The position numbers were made by a program, and so were the translations under genes. The notes under the pieces were generated by a model. The model was not told the origin of the DNA. It searched no databases and saw only the letters and a list, made by a program, of their open reading frames with translations. Of a stretch of 64,000 nt of DNA, positions 55,782 to 63,014 are shown one piece after another (positions within the stretch are counted from its first letter, which is position 1; each line of letters starts with the position of its first letter). The stretch spans positions 1,835,558 to 1,899,557 of the forward strand of contig CP102060.1 of the NCBI GenBank assembly GCA_024579835.1. Reading direction: 5' to 3'. This stretch comes from Clostridiaceae bacterium HFYG-1003. GTDB lineage: Bacteria; Bacillota; Clostridia; Clostridiales; Clostridiaceae.

Positions 55782-55899
55782 AGATCTGCCGAAAGAAAAA
55801 AGGGCTTCGCCAAGACTCCGGACATAGCACTCCCCCTCCTAGAATAATGTTGTAGTAGTTAATAGGTTTTTCGTAACTGTAATTAACTGCCATAATATA

Positions 55900-56094
55900 A
55901 GCATGCAGAGTGAGTGTCGCCGGCTCCCACCTTGAGGTTCTTCCTCGTTTATGAGAGTGGCGCCTCACCTCTTGCGGCAGTTCACGAATGAGCTGGATGT
56001 TGAGACTTTTGGGTCTTCTCCGTCTGTCCAAGGAGGTTGTGAGCCGCCGGAGCGTGAGGGTTCACCCTGTAAATCTTGATCTTAGAGGTGATCT
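55900..56094 (+). ncRNA. Candidate bridge (seek) RNA of the IS110 element
   Basis: About 195 nt lie between an AT-rich promoter-like CATAATATAA (55891-55900) and the transposase ATG. I read two main stem-loops. The first: GGC-CCAC near 55921-55929 pairs with GTGG-GCC near 55957-55964, enclosing a GAGG/CCTC hairpin. The second: 55964-55974 pairs with 56029-56043 over 11 bp with one bulge, enclosing a 54-nt loop that holds a 7-bp CGAA-capped hairpin (55978-55995). A stem plus 5' and 3' internal loops is the layout of known bridge RNAs that choose target and donor DNA. The loop-to-DNA matches are not proven. Confidence 0.55.
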
Positions 56095-57282
56095 ATGTAC
56101 TATCTGGGCATTGACATCGGCAAGAACAACCATGAAGCAGGTTTCATCAGGGAGGATGGCAGCCATGTGGGCAAGTCTCTGCGCTTCACAAACACCCAGG
56201 AGGGCTTCGAGAAGCTCACCCAGTTAATTCAGGATCGCCTCCCACAGGATGAAACCTTCTGCATCGGGATGGAAGCCACCGGCCATTACTGGCTGGCGCT
56301 TTACTCATTTCTGCATGAACAAGGCTATATTCTGCACGTGATCAATCCGATCCAATCCGACAGTCTTCGAAACTTCCACATCCGTCAACAGAAGACTGAC
56401 GCGGTGGACTGCTTCTTGGTGGCCGAAGTCATCCGCTTTGGCAAGTTCACTGAAACTCACCTTGCGGATGAGGATATCCTGATCCTTCGCAATTTCGCTC
56501 GTTTTCGTGAATCTCTGAAAGACTCCTGCGCAAACTATAAACGCCAAGTTATCACAGTCCTGGATCAGGTATTCCCGGAATATGACAAGCTCTTCTCGAA
56601 TCTGTTTGGCCAAAGCTCCAAGGCCTTTCTAAAGACTTATGGAACTCCTGAACAGGCGATGGAGGTTGACACCGATTCTTTGGCTGATTTGCTTAATAAG
56701 GCCAGCAGAGGTCGTCACAGCGCCGATAAAGCGCAGCAGCTCAAAGAGGCTGCATCCCGGTCAGTTGGCGTTACCATCTGCTCGGATGCCTTTGCCTTTC
56801 AGCTGAAGATCCTGATTGAGCAGGTTGAGTTCACAGAAGGCCAGCTTCATGAAATCGAAAATAAGATTGACACGCAGTTAAAGAAAATCAACTCCGTCAT
56901 TCAGACGATCCCTGGTGTCGGGGCTGCTACTGGGGCTATGATCCTGGCGGAAATTGGAGACATCAATCGCTTCTCTACCCCAAAGAAGCTTGTCGCATTT
57001 GCAGGAATGGATCCCACCATGATGCAGTCCGGCAACTTCACCGGACAGCACAACCGACTCTCGAAGAAGGGCTCACCCTATCTTCGGCGGGCAGTGTGGA
57101 TGGCTGCTGTATCCGCTTCCAGGCATGATCCGGTCTTCAAGGCCTTCTATGAGAAGAAACGATCCGAAGGGAAGTCCCATGGGACTGCCATCGGTGCTGT
57201 ATCACGGAAACTACTGTACACCATCCACGCTGTACTGAAGGCTAATAAGCCGTATGAGGTTCATCTGGATACCATCTCATAA
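56095..57282 (+). CDS. IS110-family transposase (RuvC-like DEDD recombinase)
   Basis: A 395-aa recombinase. The N-terminal RuvC-like domain has Asp7 in GIDIGK, Glu60 in GMEATG, and Asp102 and Asp105 in KTDAVD, the DEDD set of IS110 proteins. A coiled coil follows (about 235-265). The Tnp_20 domain has IQTIPGVGAATGAMILAEIGD and the probable catalytic Ser312 in MMQSGNF, followed by RLSKKGSPYLRRA. All key residues are intact, so the protein may be active. In this family the enzyme works with a structured RNA from the element's noncoding end. Confidence 0.95.
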   Translation: MYYLGIDIGKNNHEAGFIREDGSHVGKSLRFTNTQEGFEKLTQLIQDRLPQDETFCIGMEATGHYWLALYSFLHEQGYILHVINPIQSDSLRNFHIRQQKTDAVDCFLVAEVIRFGKFTETHLADEDILILRNFARFRESLKDSCANYKRQVITVLDQVFPEYDKLFSNLFGQSSKAFLKTYGTPEQAMEVDTDSLADLLNKASRGRHSADKAQQLKEAASRSVGVTICSDAFAFQLKILIEQVEFTEGQLHEIENKIDTQLKKINSVIQTIPGVGAATGAMILAEIGDINRFSTPKKLVAFAGMDPTMMQSGNFTGQHNRLSKKGSPYLRRAVWMAAVSASRHDPVFKAFYEKKRSEGKSHGTAIGAVSRKLLYTIHAVLKANKPYEVHLDTIS

Positions 57283-57624
57283 GCTAGCCATCATAACTCT
57301 CCGATAGCCCATATCCCTGTGGGTCTTGTTGGCGTGCACTTATTTTCCAGATAAATCTTTTTGGGGAATTTCTTTTCAAAATCACTACCTCATTCAATTT
57401 TCTTGACGATCCCTATTGACATTAAATAGCTGGTCTCATATTACTCATAATGAATACCCAGAATCGATACTCAGAATGAAATCCCAAAATGAAGACTCAG
57501 TATGAATTCCCAAAATGAAAACTTATTATCCTTCTGACACACTCTGGCAGAAGTTATCCTTTCCCGGCTATGCGTGGATACTGCATTTCCTTATTCACCC
57601 TGAATGGAGATCCTAGAACTGATC
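57283..57624. other. Region between the two insertion sequences
   Basis: No gene. It holds the IS110 right end, a promoter-like TTGACA (57416-57421) with 17-bp spacer and TATTAC (57439-57444), the 26-bp tandem repeats (57443-57530), and, at its right edge, the left copy of the 9-bp target duplication GAACTGATC (57616-57624). Confidence 0.6.
57443..57530. repeat. Three tandem copies of a 26-bp unit
   Basis: Units at 57443, 57469 and 57495, consensus ACTCAGWATGAAWTCCCA followed by AAATGAAR, plus a fourth partial copy. Copies 2 and 3 differ by only a few bases. Related units occur at 5327-5388. Confidence 0.8.
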
Positions 57625-57663
57625 TAGGACAAACGCATCAATTCAAACAACATAACCTTAAAG

Positions 57664-57703
57664 GAAACTGTCCCCTGGCCATTACAGGCCAGGGGACAGT
57701 TTC
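57664..57703 (-). terminator. Terminator after the ISAs1-like transposase gene
   Basis: GAAACTGTCCCCTGGCC, loop ATTACA, GGCCAGGGGACAGTTTC: a 17-bp perfect stem inside the element's left end. On the minus strand TTTCCTTT follows. It may also block transcripts entering the element from outside. Confidence 0.8.
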
Positions 57704-57765
57704 AGCTTGAAAGGTGATTTTGGAGCGCACTTTCCCCAAGGTTTTTGTCGCTTTCTCCAAGATCC

Positions 57766-59064
57766 CTATTTTCTATTCAAATTTGCATTTTCTAAAGCGT
57801 TTTTCAAGACATTCTCGTCAAAGGAATTGAGCAGCTTAGCCAGATTATCTTCGAATCCCCAGGAGAAATCCTTCCGGATCAGCCGGATACTGCTGTTCTT
57901 TTTCATCAGTGGCTGGACCAGTTTGAACAGGGACAAGGCCATCTTATTGAGGATGCTCAAATTGGTGAACGCCTGTCGATCCACTGTCGTGTTGTCGTCT
58001 TCGTGGAAGGTATAGTCCAGATGCCAGTGCAGCTGGTTTTCCACACTCCAATGCCCCCGGATCGCGTCTCCGCCGAGTTCAACATCATTGAGACTGGTGA
58101 TATAGTATCGGATTTCAGTGCTCTCTTTGCCGGTTATTGTGCTGAATATCCTTTTCTCGTAACAGATGAAATTACGAAGCCCCTGCCACTCCTTATCCAG
58201 ATCAATGGCCTTGGTCATATAGAACTGCCTGGTTTCAATCTGACTGTGAGATTTTTCAGTGGTCTCGTAATAATTCTTTCCAGCTTTTCGAATTCTGACT
58301 TTATTCTTCTCCGTGAAGGATTCAGCGGCAGCCAGTGCCAATTTTCCCTGATTACCCTTCAGGGCACCAACATAGTTTCCGCCTCGCTCCATGATGATTC
58401 CGATGGTTTTGGTCTGCGTGTGCAGAGCATCAAAGGTGACGATGGCATTTTTGAGTTGGAGCATTTTGAGTGCTTCCTGGGCAGCGGGGATCTCATTGGT
58501 TTTGCTGTCGATCTGATGAGAGACTATGCAGACGCCATTGGAGGCATCGTAGATATGCAGAGTCTGCAGATTACGGATCTCCTGATCAGTACCGGCTTTG
58601 CGTCCCGTACCGCGTTCTTCTTTCCCATCAATGCACAGTTGACGTACCGATGATTTGATGCCCAAAGACTTCCTGAGGACAGCCATATTCTCCATTAGAA
58701 ACAGTACAGTAGCCTTTTCCAGCTGCTCCGAGGCAATCAGTGAGAAGACCCGGCGAAACGTGTCATGAGAAGGAATCCCATTGTTCAGCTTCAGGAATTT
58801 TTTCAGCCACTTGTGCTTGGCATTGCCAAACCGCTCGATCTCATTCCAACTCGAGGCATTGCCAAGCACCGCCAGAAAGGCGATCACCAGGATCTCCTCG
58901 AGCGGGTAGTCGGTCATCGCCTGGATCCTGACATCTTCGATCTCCCGGAACAGGCGAATAAAACGCTTCATGATCTTTTGGGGAGGGGTGTACTCGTCAA
59001 TGGTTATGCCGGTGGCTTTGATGACTTCCCGGTATTCCAGGATGGGTCTGCAAATCTTGCTCAT
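57766..59064 (-). CDS. ISAs1-family DDE transposase
   Basis: A 432-aa transposase. An N-terminal helical domain (about 20-125: DYPLEEILVIAFLAVLGNASSWNEIERFG) is the DDE_Tnp_1-associated region. Catalytic residues are Asp146 in LCIDGKEERG, Asp212 in VTFDALHTQ and Glu342 in GHWSVENQLHW, all intact. YVGALKGNQ is a family motif. The ATG at 59064 overlaps the stop of the accessory gene as ATGA. GGGAGG lies 8 nt upstream, inside that gene, so the two are translationally coupled. Confidence 0.93.
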   Translation of the reverse strand: MSKICRPILEYREVIKATGITIDEYTPPQKIMKRFIRLFREIEDVRIQAMTDYPLEEILVIAFLAVLGNASSWNEIERFGNAKHKWLKKFLKLNNGIPSHDTFRRVFSLIASEQLEKATVLFLMENMAVLRKSLGIKSSVRQLCIDGKEERGTGRKAGTDQEIRNLQTLHIYDASNGVCIVSHQIDSKTNEIPAAQEALKMLQLKNAIVTFDALHTQTKTIGIIMERGGNYVGALKGNQGKLALAAAESFTEKNKVRIRKAGKNYYETTEKSHSQIETRQFYMTKAIDLDKEWQGLRNFICYEKRIFSTITGKESTEIRYYITSLNDVELGGDAIRGHWSVENQLHWHLDYTFHEDDNTTVDRQAFTNLSILNKMALSLFKLVQPLMKKNSSIRLIRKDFSWGFEDNLAKLLNSFDENVLKNALENANLNRK

Positions 59065-59687
59065 AGCTGGTCCTCCCACTTCAAGTTATATTTCAATCGT
59101 AGTTGTCTGGTGACCTCGGGTTCCGCGGAACGGTAAACCCGGTCATTGATGCTGACCATGTAGACCAGAGGAAAAAGGAGCATCACGGTTGGAAGATCCT
59201 CACCAAAGTGTCTAGCCATTGTGTCCCGGATCATCAATTGACTCCGCTGGATCCCAAACTCTTGGGGCTTTGTCAGAACCGCGTCAAAATCAAGGTCTGG
59301 GAAGCGCCTGGATAGATAGGATTGTTTGAACAGAAGAGAGTCGTAAGTTCCATACAAAAACGAGAGGATGGATGCTGCCATGACCAGGTCACCAGCTTTG
59401 GTGAAAGTACGGCGCAGGCCTTTGTGGATGTTCTCGCAGATGGTAAGAACCGTTGTGGACATGCCAAACTCCAAAACAACCGGTGGCTCATTCACTTTGT
59501 CCTTGGGCGGGATCAAGCCATCTTCCTCAGTGATCCGACCCAGATAACCATCACTGACCCGCCGAACTTTGTCTGTACCTTTGATCCGCTCCGAATGGGC
59601 GGCATACAGATAGTACTTACCTTTGACGACGTTGATGTAGGTACCTGGTTTCTTATGTTTAAGCACCCAATCGGGATAATCAGCCAT
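59061..59687 (-). CDS. Accessory protein of the ISAs1-like element, unknown function
   Basis: A 208-aa protein encoded first in the element. The N-terminal part (1-65) reads DYPDWVLKHKKPGTYINVVKGKYYLYAAHSERIKGTDK...DGYLGRITEEDG (shown in pieces). It resembles the small N-terminal beta domain of IS1634/IS4-type transposases (KGKYYVYE...KYLGRI). The rest (80-208) is helical with no catalytic residues that I recognise. GGTGGTGAAG precedes the ATG at 59687, and ATGA coupling with the transposase implies both are made together. It may be a DNA-binding helper or a regulator. Confidence 0.8.
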   Translation of the reverse strand: MADYPDWVLKHKKPGTYINVVKGKYYLYAAHSERIKGTDKVRRVSDGYLGRITEEDGLIPPKDKVNEPPVVLEFGMSTTVLTICENIHKGLRRTFTKAGDLVMAASILSFLYGTYDSLLFKQSYLSRRFPDLDFDAVLTKPQEFGIQRSQLMIRDTMARHFGEDLPTVMLLFPLVYMVSINDRVYRSAEPEVTRQLRLKYNLKWEDQL

Positions 59688-59701
59688 GCCTTCACCACCT
59701 T

Positions 59702-59726
59702 TTGTATTACATAGTATGTAATACAA
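59702..59726. promoter_or_regulatory. Perfect 12-1-12 palindrome before the accessory gene
   Basis: TTGTATTACATA (59702-59713), one G, TATGTAATACAA (59715-59726). It ends 15 bp before the ATG of the accessory gene, right next to its ribosome site. It could be an operator for a dimeric repressor or, in RNA, a hairpin that limits ribosome access. Confidence 0.7.
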
Positions 59727-59738
59727 TTATGTGCTAAA

Positions 59739-59774
59739 AACCGACAAATAACAAGGGGAAGTCATTTGTCGGTT
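59739..59774. other. Hairpin inside the right end of the ISAs1-like element
   Basis: AACCGACAAAT (59739-59749) and ATTTGTCGGTT (59764-59774): a perfect 11-bp inverted repeat with a 14-nt loop, 12 bp inside the terminal repeat. It may be a subterminal transposase-binding site or a guard against read-in transcription. Confidence 0.6.
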
Positions 59775-59843
59775 AAAATGAAGGCTAATTGATGCGTTTA
59801 TCCTAGAACTGATCCGTGATTTTGTGCATTGCTCTCCGCCTTC

Positions 59844-59852
59844 TGTTATAAT
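59844..59852 (+). promoter_or_regulatory. Extended -10 promoter of the ABC-F gene
   Basis: TGTTATAAT, 30 bp before the ATG at 59882. A possible -35 TTGTGC (59822-59827) has a 19-bp spacer. The promoter starts only 17 bp outside the IS end, so the insertion has left the core promoter intact but replaced everything upstream. Confidence 0.6.
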
Positions 59853-59881
59853 AATAAGGTTGAAAACAGGAGGCAGAAATC

Positions 59882-61801
59882 ATGATCGCATTATCCTGCA
59901 AAGATATTAAAAAAGAATATGGAACGGATGTCATCCTGAGAAACATTTCCTTTACGATCAATGAAGGAGACAAAGTAGCGCTCATCGGAGCCAATGGCGT
60001 CGGAAAGTCGACTCTGTTCAGAATCCTCACGCGCCAGATCCAGCCTGATGAAGGAGAATACTATGTTGACCGCAATGCCACACTGGGTTATCTGGCGCAG
60101 AATCTGGACCTTGATTCCGACCGGACCATCTATGATGAAACCCTGAAAGTCTTTCAGAATCTCCTTGAAATGGAACAGACACTGATCCGCCTGGAAAATG
60201 ACATGAAAACGGAGTGGACCGATGACAATCGCAGCTGGCATGAAGAGATTCAGAATCAGTATGCGAGCCTCCAGGACCTTTACCTGATCAAAGGCGGGCA
60301 AACCTATCGCGCCCAGCTTCATCGGGTGCTGACAGGGTTGGGTATCCCTCAGACGGACTGGAGCAAATCAATTTCGGTACTCTCCGGCGGTGAGAAAACA
60401 CGGGTTGCCCTGGCCAAGCTCCTCTTAAGTGAACCTTCCATCATTCTGATGGATGAGCCAACCAATCATCTGGATCTGGCAGCCACCGAATGGCTGGAAG
60501 AATTTCTCAAGAGTTACAAAGGTACGCTTCTGGTCATTTCTCATGACCGTTATTTTCTCGATGCTGTGACAGATCACACCTATCTCATGCTGGAAGGTGA
60601 AGTGCTGTCCTATAACGCCTCCTATACCGGCTATCTTGAGCTTCACAAGAAAGCCTACGAAGTCCGGCTTAAGGCCTATGAGGCCCAGCAGGATGAGATC
60701 AGGCGGCAGGAAGCCATTATTGAGAAATACCGCCAGTTTAACCGGGAAAAGTCGATTCGGGCGGCCGAATCCCGTCAAAAGCGGCTCGATAAGATTCAAC
60801 GGATCGAAGCTCCCAAAAAGGAAGGTCGTGCTGCCGGAATCCACTTCAAGGCAGGCTATGAATCGGGAAACGATGTACTGAATGTTGTCGACCTGGCCAA
60901 ATCCTTTGATACCAAGTCCCTGTTTCGTCATGTCAGTTTCCTGATTCGAAAGGGTGACAAGATCGCACTGATCGGTGAAAACGGGCGCGGCAAGACTACA
61001 CTGTTTCAAATGATCCGAGGCCTGATCACACCTGATCATGGTTATACGGTCCTGGGCCGCAATGTATCCCTGGGATACTACGACCAGGAACAGGCCGACC
61101 TGGATCCCGAAAAAACGGTAATGGACGAGGTCTGGGATGAATTTCCAGAACTGACAACTACCGAACTTCGAACCGCCCTGGGCACCTACCTCTTCCGCGG
61201 CGATGATGTCTTTAAACCGATCAAACTTCTTTCAGGAGGAGAAAAGTGCCGTATCAATCTTCTGAAACTAATGCTGAGGGAAGATAATTTTCTTCTGCTC
61301 GATGAACCCACCAATCATTTGGATATCCCCTCGCGCGAAGCCCTGGAGGAATCCCTGATGGACTATGACGGAACGCTTTTTGTCATATCCCATGACCGTT
61401 ATTTCCTCAACAAGGTCATTCACCGGATTTACGAGCTCCGTTCAGAAGGGATCAAGGAATATCTGGGCAACTACAGCTACTATGCGGAAAAACGGGAACC
61501 GGAAGCTGCTTCGACGGCGGTAAAAGCTGAAGAAAGCCAGTCCAATCAGGATCGAACGAGACGAAAAGTCAATCAGCGGGAAGAACGCAAAGCCCGGGTT
61601 CGTCTGCGCGAAGTGGAAGAAGCCATCGAAAGCAGCGAACTAACCCTGGATGAACTCACCGCCAGCCTGGCAGAAAGTGATGTCTTCATGGATCCGAAGC
61701 GCATGAGAGAAGTCCAAACATCGATCGATCGAACCCACACGCAGCTGACTCAGCTGATGACCGAATGGGAAGAACTGCTGGCTGTCACCGAAGAAGAGTA
61801 A
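59882..61801 (+). CDS. ABC-F family ATPase (ribosome-associated)
   Basis: A 639-aa soluble protein with two ABC domains and no membrane part. First Walker A GANGVGKST (36-44) with LSGGEKTRVALA; second Walker A GENGRGKTT with LSGGEKCRINLL. The interdomain linker (about 240-310) is basic and helical, the P-site tRNA interaction motif region. The C-terminal 100 residues form a charged coiled coil, as in YdiF/Uup-like members. ABC-F proteins act on the ribosome, either in translation or in antibiotic protection; the linker is too short to assign a resistance type. GGAGG precedes the ATG. Confidence 0.94.
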   Translation: MIALSCKDIKKEYGTDVILRNISFTINEGDKVALIGANGVGKSTLFRILTRQIQPDEGEYYVDRNATLGYLAQNLDLDSDRTIYDETLKVFQNLLEMEQTLIRLENDMKTEWTDDNRSWHEEIQNQYASLQDLYLIKGGQTYRAQLHRVLTGLGIPQTDWSKSISVLSGGEKTRVALAKLLLSEPSIILMDEPTNHLDLAATEWLEEFLKSYKGTLLVISHDRYFLDAVTDHTYLMLEGEVLSYNASYTGYLELHKKAYEVRLKAYEAQQDEIRRQEAIIEKYRQFNREKSIRAAESRQKRLDKIQRIEAPKKEGRAAGIHFKAGYESGNDVLNVVDLAKSFDTKSLFRHVSFLIRKGDKIALIGENGRGKTTLFQMIRGLITPDHGYTVLGRNVSLGYYDQEQADLDPEKTVMDEVWDEFPELTTTELRTALGTYLFRGDDVFKPIKLLSGGEKCRINLLKLMLREDNFLLLDEPTNHLDIPSREALEESLMDYDGTLFVISHDRYFLNKVIHRIYELRSEGIKEYLGNYSYYAEKREPEAASTAVKAEESQSNQDRTRRKVNQREERKARVRLREVEEAIESSELTLDELTASLAESDVFMDPKRMREVQTSIDRTHTQLTQLMTEWEELLAVTEEE

Positions 61802-61836
61802 CGGGCCAAAGCCGGTTTATATATCAAAAATCAAAT

Positions 61837-61881
61837 CAACAGCCAAAATCCTGCCGAAGATCGGCAGGATTTTGGCTGTTG
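61837..61881. terminator. Bidirectional terminator after the ABC-F gene
   Basis: CAACAGCCAAAATCCTGCCGA (21 bp; written here as its two parts CAACAGCCAAAATC and CTGCCGA), loop AGA, and the exact complement at 61861-61881. It also lies beyond the end of the convergent gene at 61953. Confidence 0.85.
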
Positions 61882-61952
61882 CGTTATTAGTTTATGATTT
61901 TACCGATCATACCAATTGATTTTGGGTGATCCCGACCTGCGCCAAACTTCGC

Positions 61953-62600
61953 TTACCGCTGGAGTTCCCTGATATGAGCCATAAAAGATTCAATCGGCTG
62001 ATTGCCGACCAGATCCCGACCATCATTGAACACGATCTTGGGAACGGAAGAAACATTATGCTGCTGGGACAGTTCCGGGAACAGGTTGGCATCTATCATT
62101 TCTGCCTTGATCCGGCTATTTTCCATGGCCAGGCGATGGGCTTTGGAAACGGCTCCCGGACAGTGCGGGCAGGATAAGGTGACAAACACCTTGATGTTAA
62201 TGTCCTTCTCCATCCCCTGAAGTTCCCGAACCAGTTCTTCCGGCAATTCTTCCTTTCCGCCGGATACGGCCATCAGGGCGTAGATAAAGGAATTAATCTC
62301 ATGACCAGCCGGCAATCCATAAAACTGAATCCCGTGGTCCACTCCGCCTTCTCCCATAACGGTGAATCCGGGAGCCCGAACGATTCCCAGCTGATCCGCT
62401 TTTGCCTGATCCTCCGGCAGCCGGTTGACTGTCAATTGAATCTGATCGCTGAGTTCGGCAATCTCACTCAAAAAGTCCTCCACTTCCTGAACCGCGGGTT
62501 CATCCTTGGCGGTAAAGAATTCGATGGTCACGGGTTGGACCATTCCACTGAATATTTCTTTTAACTGTCCTCTGATTTCGTCATTAAACATATTGCTCAT
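61953..62600 (-). CDS. Two-fold thioredoxin-like protein disulfide oxidoreductase
   Basis: A 215-aa protein with two thioredoxin folds, as in the N-terminal domain of AhpF and archaeal PDO. The first half (1-110) has no CxxC, the second half has CPHC in VFVTLSCPHCPGAVSKAH (about 136-153), and SSVPKIVF supplies the cis-Pro. It probably passes electrons to peroxiredoxin-like partners or reduces disulfides in the cytoplasm. AAGGAG precedes the ATG. It has its own strong promoter. Confidence 0.88.
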   Translation of the reverse strand: MSNMFNDEIRGQLKEIFSGMVQPVTIEFFTAKDEPAVQEVEDFLSEIAELSDQIQLTVNRLPEDQAKADQLGIVRAPGFTVMGEGGVDHGIQFYGLPAGHEINSFIYALMAVSGGKEELPEELVRELQGMEKDINIKVFVTLSCPHCPGAVSKAHRLAMENSRIKAEMIDANLFPELSQQHNVSSVPKIVFNDGRDLVGNQPIESFMAHIRELQR

Positions 62601-62670
62601 TTTTTTCTCCTTGCATTTGAATCATTTCGGGGACACTACTTGAATTATGTCCCGTTCAAGCTATGAGCAT

Positions 62671-62699
62671 AGTATAACATCCCATTTTATCTAATTCAA
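62671..62699 (-). promoter_or_regulatory. Promoter of the thioredoxin-like gene
   Basis: On the minus strand TTGAAT (plus 62694-62699), a 17-bp spacer, and TATACT (plus 62671-62676) with an upstream TGT extension. Among the best-formed sigma-A-type promoters in the window. Confidence 0.7.
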
Positions 62700-62904
62700 G
62701 TACCGTCCCTATATTTTATGCAATCTTTTTTAGGTGTCTTGATCCAGATTCATCTCAGAAGGAGTCCCCGGCGATCCGAGTCATTCGGCAGGAACCCGAT
62801 CATAATTTTCCTGACTCCAAATCGATCCGGTCGGTTAATTCCTGCCACCGCTGCATCTCCTGATCAGGCAAGACCGAAATGATACCTGCAGCTCATATAA
62901 TGCA

Positions 62905-62930
62905 AAAAGCTGCCGGATCCGGCAGCTTTT
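62905..62930. terminator. Terminator of the HtrA-type gene
   Basis: A self-complementary 26-bp run: AAAAGCTGCCGGA and its mirror TCCGGCAGCTTTT. On the minus strand it ends in a T-run 85 bp after the stop. The rest of the 62700-63014 gap shows nothing else. Confidence 0.75.
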
Positions 62931-63014
62931 GCTATCTAACTAAGGTATATTCTTGTTCACTGCCCCGCGGTCCATTACTCCGTGGTCGATTGCGTCACCC
63001 TGGCTTCGAGCGAA

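Larger units (their letters stand above)
55805..57330 (+). mobile_element. IS110-family insertion sequence (boundaries approximate)
   Basis: It consists of a transposase gene (56095-57282), about 290 bp of structured noncoding DNA before it, and a short right end. IS110 elements lack clear terminal inverted repeats and target duplications, and I find none, so both edges are estimates. A long 5' noncoding end is the mark of the IS110 group proper; the IS1111 group has its RNA downstream. Confidence 0.7.
57625..59805 (-). mobile_element. ISAs1-like insertion sequence with an accessory gene
   Basis: Terminal inverted repeats TAGGACAAACGCATCAATT (57625-57643) and AATTGATGCGTTTATCCTA (59787-59805) match in 18 of 19 positions. 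Both ends are flanked by GAACTGATC (57616-57624 and 59806-59814), a 9-bp target duplication within the 8-10 bp expected for the ISAs1 family. The wider flanks both read ATCCTAGAACTGATC, so the exact boundary may shift by a few bases. The 2181-bp element carries two genes on the minus strand, a palindrome before the first, and a strong hairpin after the second. Confidence 0.85.

Noticed and set aside
55711-55804. yybP-ykoY manganese riboswitch upstream of mntP
   Set aside because: The space before the IS110 noncoding end is too short, and I see none of the conserved loops.
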